This document shows, piece after piece, positions 58,226-64,000 of a stretch of DNA of 64,000 nt. Each line of letters begins with the position of its first letter. Position 1 is the stretch's first letter. Under the pieces are notes generated by a model. It had not been told where the DNA came from. It made no database searches and saw nothing but the letters and a program-made list of their open reading frames with translations. The position numbers and the translations under genes are program-made. Source of the stretch: Nautilus pompilius (lineage: Eukaryota > Mollusca > Cephalopoda > Nautilida > Nautilidae); assembly GCA_018389105.1 (NCBI GenBank), contig JACATO010001433.1, positions 79,501-143,500 of the forward strand, given 5' to 3'.

Positions 58226-59196
58226 TGATGAAATATACGTCTACAAGACGATTTCTACTGACTTTTACCTCCGGCTTTCATAATGTCGGTACTGTTCCAA
58301 TAAAGATACGGGACATGGGCTGGCGGGTGGTGAAAATTCCTTCTCAGAGCGGGATTCGACTCATGGAAAACAACAGAATCTTAAAACCATCATCGCTATT
58401 ATTTATTTCTGTTTATCCTTTCTTTCTTTTGCATTTTTTACCTAACGAAAACCCAATACATTTTATGAAGGCGCATGCAGCAAAAGCAAATGTTTAGTAA
58501 GGCAAAACTCCAACCATGCAACGTTTTGAGGCTTATTACTGTCACCTAGCAGATAATCTTCGTTGCAGTCGTGTCTGCAGGAAGAAGCCAAATCATCGCA
58601 CACAACGTCTAACAATAAAACGCCTGCGATTGATTTCTAAAAAAGACCAGAAGGAATTCAAGACGTGATGTTTTGCATATTTTTTTTAAAAACTTTTGTA
58701 CGCTTCCCTTTAGGATTTCCATAATTTCAAATGAATGAAGTCGCCCGAATGAAGAAAAACGAAAGAGACATTCAGAATTTATTTTCTCTATGAACTTTCG
58801 ACATCCTGTATAAATAAATATTTTGCAAAATTTTCTCCGCAGCTAATAACAGTCGCGGCTTTTATATTCCGCTCGGCTCCTGACACCGTCCACCGTCGTC
58901 CCCAAACCCCTGATGGGAATTTCATTCCCCCTTTTTTACGATGGGATCAAGTAAACAGCGATGATCGCGCCATTTTCCTACCCGCAACATCCGGCTGATA
59001 TGAATTTAATAAATGGCTGTGATTTAAAAAGAAAAAAAAATATCTGCCCCTCCCCACTAGCCCCCTAACCCCCACCATTGCTGTAGTTGGCGGGTTAGGG
59101 TTGGAGAGGAGATTTACGACTGCCCTCCGTCGGTGTTTCCTTAATTTATCTCGAATAAAAGCCAGGAAAGACTGACGGCTGACCTTTCTGTTACAG
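58223..59196. other. Intronic stretch before the second Wnt exon
   Basis: AT-rich DNA with oligo-T tracts; the last bases form the acceptor TGACCTTTCTGTTACAG. Confidence 0.5.
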
Positions 59197-59489
59197 GTAG
59201 TTGGTGGCAGTTTAACGACGGCCTGCAAGTGCCACGGCGTTTCCGGATCCTGCTCGATCAAGACCTGCTGGAAGGCGCTGCCCGACTTCGATGTGGTCGG
59301 GTCCACGCTGAAGAGCCGCTATGCCGTGGCCGTCGAGGTGAAAATGCGGAGGAGGAAGAAGACGAGGCACTTCGTGCCCATCAATCCCACGATCACGACC
59401 ATCAGAGACGACGAGCTCATTTACTACGCCAAGTCCCCGGATTACTGTAGCCCCGACCAGAAGACCGGGTCCATTGGAACGCACGGGAG
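59197..59489 (+). CDS. Wnt11: Wnt family (Wnt11-like) internal exon with acylation-site motif
   Basis: Encodes 97 residues plus two bases of a split Arg codon, between acceptor TTCTGTTACAG and donor AG|GTACGT (GT at 59490). ACKCHGVSGSCSIKTCW (residues 9-25) is the Wnt thumb hairpin; the second Ser of SGSC (residue 18, codon 59248-59250) is the position acylated by Porcupine in the family. KALPDFDVVGSTLKSRY, then RHFVPINPTI, DDELIYYAKSPDYC (71-84) and KTGSIGTHGR follow. The SCSIxTCWK block, the R-H-(L/F)-V-P spacing before DxELxY, and GSxGTxxR resemble Wnt11. The variable loop KMRRRKKTRH (49-58) is strongly basic. The final Cys-rich exon, expected to begin with xCNxTS, is not recognised downstream. 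Frames on the other strand or at 59229-59450 are shadows. Confidence 0.94.
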
Positions 59490-62400
59490 GTACGTCCGTC
59501 AGATATTTCCTTTATAGATAATTAATTCCTCTCTCAATCAGTGATGGGCAATCAACGGGCGATAACTCTTAAAAGTATCTTTTCGTGTTTTTTTTTTTTA
59601 AAAAAAATCTCCACGTCATGCAAATCCAGCCAACCCCGGCGATGGCCGCACCGTAACTGTATGTCATATCTATTCTTGCATAAATGGATATGCGATAAAT
59701 AAACATTCTAACCGTTAAAAGACGATGGGAAGTTTCACAGATTAAGACGACTTTATATCTAACACCGGTTTTTATGACGGTTATGATGCCTTGAATTGCT
59801 GATGCTGAGTAAAGTAAAGTAGTTGATGAATATTTTGTTTACGGAATCCGCACACCTAGAGAGGGAGAGGGAGACGGGATAATACTCAGAGTCAGTGTAA
59901 TTTTTTTTTTTTTTTAAATCATCTACATAACAAAACAAGAGAGAAAGCATCACGAATTCGTTGGAAGACACCACGCCATTGCTGCTGTTAGTCACGTGGC
60001 TTCCTTCCATATTTTACAAGTGATTGGAACCGTCCCCTCACCAGCTGTTAAACGATATAACATTCCGATAGATTAAAAATTCTGAAACACCCAGTAACAG
60101 TCTTTTTTTAAAAATGGAAATGGTGATTCAACGTATTAATGTCACGCATATAAAAACGAAACATAATGTTCCGGTGACTACTAGGCTGTGGTGCTATTAG
60201 AGACATATTTCGCCCGGAAGCTGACCACGTCCCCGACGACAGTGCGCGCATCTATTGTTAATAACATTAGTTGCGGTTTTTAAACAGAACGGCAGTTTGG
60301 TTTTCGTTTAGTACACCCCCCCCCGAACGTTTGTCGTGCATATCCCGTTATCTTTAAGGTACCACGTGGGTTTTTAATCGTTAAAGAACTGTCAGGTGCT
60401 TCCAACCAAGGCTTTTCTCGCTTAGACGTACTTTCACTTTCTTTCCGAAAAGTACACAGCGGTCGGTAACTTAACTTTTCATCCGGCTGTTCATTGGCTT
60501 GCTGTCAGAAACAGGGCGCAGGGACCTGGATCAAACTCGCCAATCCGTGTCTGCGTCGCCCACCGACCGAATCAAAAAATAGGGGGCTGTGTCGGGACTT
60601 TCTGCGCCAGCTAATTATTAGTCAAGAAAGAAACAATCCACATGGCCCTTGGACCCAGCACACGCGGTGTCGAGGTCATCAGAATCTGGGTCCCCCCTCC
60701 CCGCCTGGTCCTGATAGGAAGGGTTAATTTTTTTTTTTTTGAATTAAGGTGATGACACGTAGCAGAGCCCCGGGGGTGGGGTGGGGGGGGAGACACCGGC
60801 GGGGTCCTAGTTGGGTCCCGCCCGCCAGTCGTATCGATCCCGTTTCATCCGAAATCCGCTTATAAAACGCGCTCTATCTACATCGACCCCTCAAATCTCG
60901 ACGGCAGCCGCTCGCGGAATAGGGGCTGAACGGGCGGCCACTTCACCTGTTCTCTAAAGAAAATGAAAGTCCGTCCATCTTTGCAGCAGCAACAACAGAA
61001 AAAGTCCCCCCCTCGACCTTTGTCATATCGTTCGTGTTTAATGTGATGTATTATCGCCAATCCCCCGATAACCGAGTAGGAATGTTTCTCGGCTATTAAA
61101 AAAGGGGGTTGGAAGAGGAGGGGAGCCCAGTTTTAAGATCGGCTTCCTCTTTGATGGCCGTTTAGACGGCTTTGTAGACTAATTCTAGAGGGGCGGATTT
61201 TACCACAGATGTGACAGGTGAGAGATGACCCCAGCTGATGGGGAGGTCGCGGCTGACTGGCGCTCGTTCACCCCCGTCTACCTTCCTTTCCTTCCCTCAC
61301 AATTTCAGCTTGTCCAAAAACAGTTAACCCTCCGCCTGCCCGCGGACCGCCGGAGTTTGCGGGTCTGCGGAAGTTTCCGAGGAATGCATTGTAGTCAGCT
61401 TGGGACCTCGAAAAGTGTCCCTCTGTGCCTCCTGTTCTGGCCGCAGCTCGGTTAAGAATATAATGGCTGCTCTGGGAACTCGGAGTCGGTCGTCCATTCG
61501 GCACAAAAATGCGCTGTAAAGACCTAAAGACCACGTGGTGTCCCCCCCCCTCCCCGCAGTGCGCTCAGAAACCAATCTCGCCGTCCGCAGAACGAGGCCT
61601 TGGTCCATCCTCGCTCAAGGACACACGCAACCGAGAGAGGCGATAGAAGTCGATTGCGAACCGCTTCGGGAAAAACGAAAACAATAGAGTTCTGAAAAGA
61701 AATTTGCTTAGGATCTACTTAATTCGATCATACGTTCTGATCGATATCGATTCTCCTCTCAGTTCTACTTTATTACGTCTGATTTCCACGAAACCTGCTC
61801 ATCACTTCAGCGCGCAGCCACAGGAAATAGATACCATCTTTGATTCTATTTATAAAACGACTTCTTCTTCTTCTTCTTCGATTATTCCGAGTTTTTAAGA
61901 AACTTGGTTAGTAATAGCAGCAACAACCATAAAATTCTAATTTTGTTTTCTTTAACATTTGTTGGCACATCTAATGTGTCCATTTTGCGAGAACAAGAAA
62001 GAGCTAGCTGGCTAATTGGAAGTGACACCGGCACAGCTGCACGGACCACCCCAGATTCTCTGCTCTAAGCCCCCGACCAGCCCCGTTTCCTTCTCCCCCC
62101 AACCTTGTGTTGTCCGTATAAACCCGACTTGACAGCTATCGCTTTTTTCTCTCTCTCTCTCTCGCATGTATCAAAAAAAAAGAGGGAGGGGAGAAATTGT
62201 TGTCATCTCTGGCAGCTGGGTCCGGCTAGGTCAGTGGTAAGTTAAGCCGTTTATACCACCAGAGCCTAAATAGCGGCCACCCCCATCTCAACCCCTCATA
62301 CCACTGTGAACTAATTGGCGCTCCACGGAGCTCCATCCACTCTTTTCAAAAATAAAATGGCCAATGCAGTTCTGCACAAACTTAAAAGACACTCAGATTC

Positions 62401-62900
62401 TTCCCCGTTTGGCGTCATTCCAACTCCCAGATAACCAGAGGCTAAACCGAGAGTCGGTTTTCGTATTCCTCTTTGAACAACATACTTTTTCATCATCGTC
62501 AATAGCCGTTTCGATGACCACGTGGATTCCCTGCCCTGCTGGGCTGACGTCAGATAAACGGGAAAATTGGGAAAGTACATAACCTGATCGATAATCGCGT
62601 CTACTTCGATTCCAACGTTATTATCGATAGAAAACCGTTCTGCACCCCCCTTTTTTTTGAATTACTGTAGGATAAACAATTACTGTTCTAAATAGTTTTA
62701 AATAACAGAAACGCATCAAAAAGTTTTGTTTGTATTTATTTATTTATTTTGGCCCTTGCTCTAGGTTAGAATTCCTTTTAAGGATTAAGTTACACTGACA
62801 ACACCAAATCGTTGCTAACTCCATCTTTTGCATGACATGCCTTAAAAGTAGATTGTGGATCCAACACGAGTCAACTGCGTCAGTTGTTTGGTAGTCACGG
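59490..62900 (+). other. Wnt intron, 5' part, no gene recognised
   Basis: Begins with donor GTACGTCCG. Includes T12A8 at 59588-59607, an oligo-T run near 59900-59916, C8 at 60316-60323, (TTC)n near 61862-61879, (CT)n near 62148-62162 and an isolated TGACGTCA at 62545-62552. I looked for the last Wnt exon (Cys-rich, CCGRG and WCC motifs) and did not find it. Confidence 0.5.
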
Positions 62901-64000
62901 TAACCATGATGCACCGGTGTGGGTAGATATTTTGTAAAGAAATATGCACTTCAGCCTCTGAAATGAGATGTCAGCTGTTTCTTACTCTTGCAGTGTTTAT
63001 AATAGTACCTACTGTTTGATCCAACATCATGTCAACTGGGCCATATTTTTCTGTTCTTGTTCTGACAACGGCTTATTAGTTCAAATATCCGGTGTGACAT
63101 CGGTTTATATATTATTGTTTTGCGACAAAGGTTTAACTCCATGGCTTATTTACTTACACATACCATTTATTTCAAAGGATTCAAAGGAATTTTAGCAAAT
63201 TTAAACTTACGACAGTTTTTGAATACTCGTAGGAAGCGCTATAGCTCTCCTGTCAAGAAGTCCTCGAACAACTTTGTTTTACGCCATAATTACGCATTAA
63301 GGCTGTACAAAGAATTGACATAGCAAAGAGATCGTGGGCCATTGCATCTAGTATGATAAGCACCTTATTGCAAGCAGTAAGAACAGGCACATGGAAGAAG
63401 CAGCCTCAGTTCGCAGCAGGCGGTCCATGAACAGGAAGTTTCACGGGAATTAAGACTTTGGAAAGAGACAGAGAATTTGGCAACGGGATATTGTCTAATT
63501 CAAGAGAATTCACCGGTCAACCATTGATTGCAACGCCCAGAGCTAATAGATCGGACACAAGTCTGCGAAGAGGAACATCGAAACCAGACCCTGATTGATA
63601 AATGGCTGAAAATGTGGCAGAACATGCGCAAGTGTCCATGGTATCGATCAAACATCGTCTCTAAAGCATTGAATACAAAGGAAGAGGTACGAGACGCACC
63701 TACACACTGTCAATCATATCAACTGCAATGGCCACCACATTTTCCCTGCCTTTTGGAACACAATTTATTTGATGATTACAGATTTCTACAGTTTCCGACA
63801 GTGGTCGTCCAGCACAGGAATTTGTACTTTAATAAAAAAACACAACCTAGCAGTCATGACAAAATATGGGACGGTCTGTCTGTCCTTCATGGTGTTGGCT
63901 CTGATTTGGGCCACCGGAAGGTCACTGTGATTTCTACCTGATACATCAACTGCCTGTTTACACCAGTAGTCATCTATCCAAGGTGGGCGAAACGTCTTTT
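62901..64000 (+). other. AT-rich right end with unrecognised ORFs, possibly a decayed mobile element
   Basis: Frames at 62968-63195, 63120-63323 and 63528-63941 (plus) follow each other in lower-GC DNA. The 137-codon frame at 63528-63941 has non-repetitive protein-like composition (DKWLKMWQNMRKCPWYRSN, then HDKIWDGLSVLHGVG) but no motif I can name. The neighbouring, shorter frames could be pieces of the same broken element. I do not assign a family. Confidence 0.3.

Larger units (their letters stand above)
26388..59196 (+). other. Wnt intron, about 32.8 kb
   Basis: Donor GTGAGT at 26388 and acceptor TTTCTGTTACAG ending at 59196; both flanking exons are in phase 0 at this junction. The peptides on either side (...NNEAGRK / VVGGSLTTACKCHG...) align contiguously with known Wnts, so no coding exon is missing between them. 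It contains arrays 5-9 of the CRE minisatellite, a Tigger-like MITE and several other repeats, and no recognised nested gene. Confidence 0.85.

Noticed and set aside
59212-59484. Minus-strand frame and plus-strand alternative frame over the second Wnt exon
   Set aside because: Shadows of the conserved Wnt frame.

Overview
This is non-coding-rich animal genomic DNA. Introns and intergenic sequence dominate, with very few conserved coding segments, GT-AG splice sites, a decayed LINE reverse transcriptase, a Tigger-like DNA element and abundant microsatellites. The two best coding segments are internal exons of one Wnt gene, closest as far as I can judge to Wnt11. A marine invertebrate, most likely a lophotrochozoan such as a mollusc, fits the gene type, the long introns and the CpG-containing repeats. 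That assignment is inference; no species can be named from the sequence alone.

Layout. At 1-573 (minus strand) lies an open, uninterrupted coding segment with a CxxC...HxxxxxH-like finger; it runs off the left edge and looks transposon-derived. A decayed non-LTR retrotransposon reverse transcriptase lies near 4.14-4.54 kb. From about 5 to 26 kb I see no gene, only simple repeats and four arrays built on TACTGACGTCA. The first Wnt exon is 26110-26387. An intron of about 32.8 kb follows, with five more TGACGTCA arrays, a 404-bp Tigger/pogo-like MITE (38155-38558), two tandem repeats full of splice-acceptor-like sequences (45.2-45.5 and 46.3-46.8 kb), a 215-bp purine tract and long microsatellites. 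The second Wnt exon is 59197-59489. Its splice phases and protein alignment join directly to the first exon. The last Wnt exon is not recognised in the remaining 4.5 kb. An unrecognised 137-codon ORF is at 63528-63941.

The most unusual feature is the dispersed minisatellite family. Nine arrays over the window, in both orientations, consist of (CT)n-rich spacers alternating with TACTGACGTCAT. By hand count they contain about 85 exact copies of TGACGTCA, the palindromic consensus CRE bound by CREB/ATF factors, plus recurrent variants (TGACGTAA, TGTCGTCA, TGACATCA, TGACGTTACGTCA). About ten further isolated TGACGTCA sites lie outside the arrays. Five arrays are inside the large Wnt intron, and two of them sit close to its two ends. 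Whether this is only a repeat family or a regulatory or RNA-structural device cannot be decided from sequence alone.
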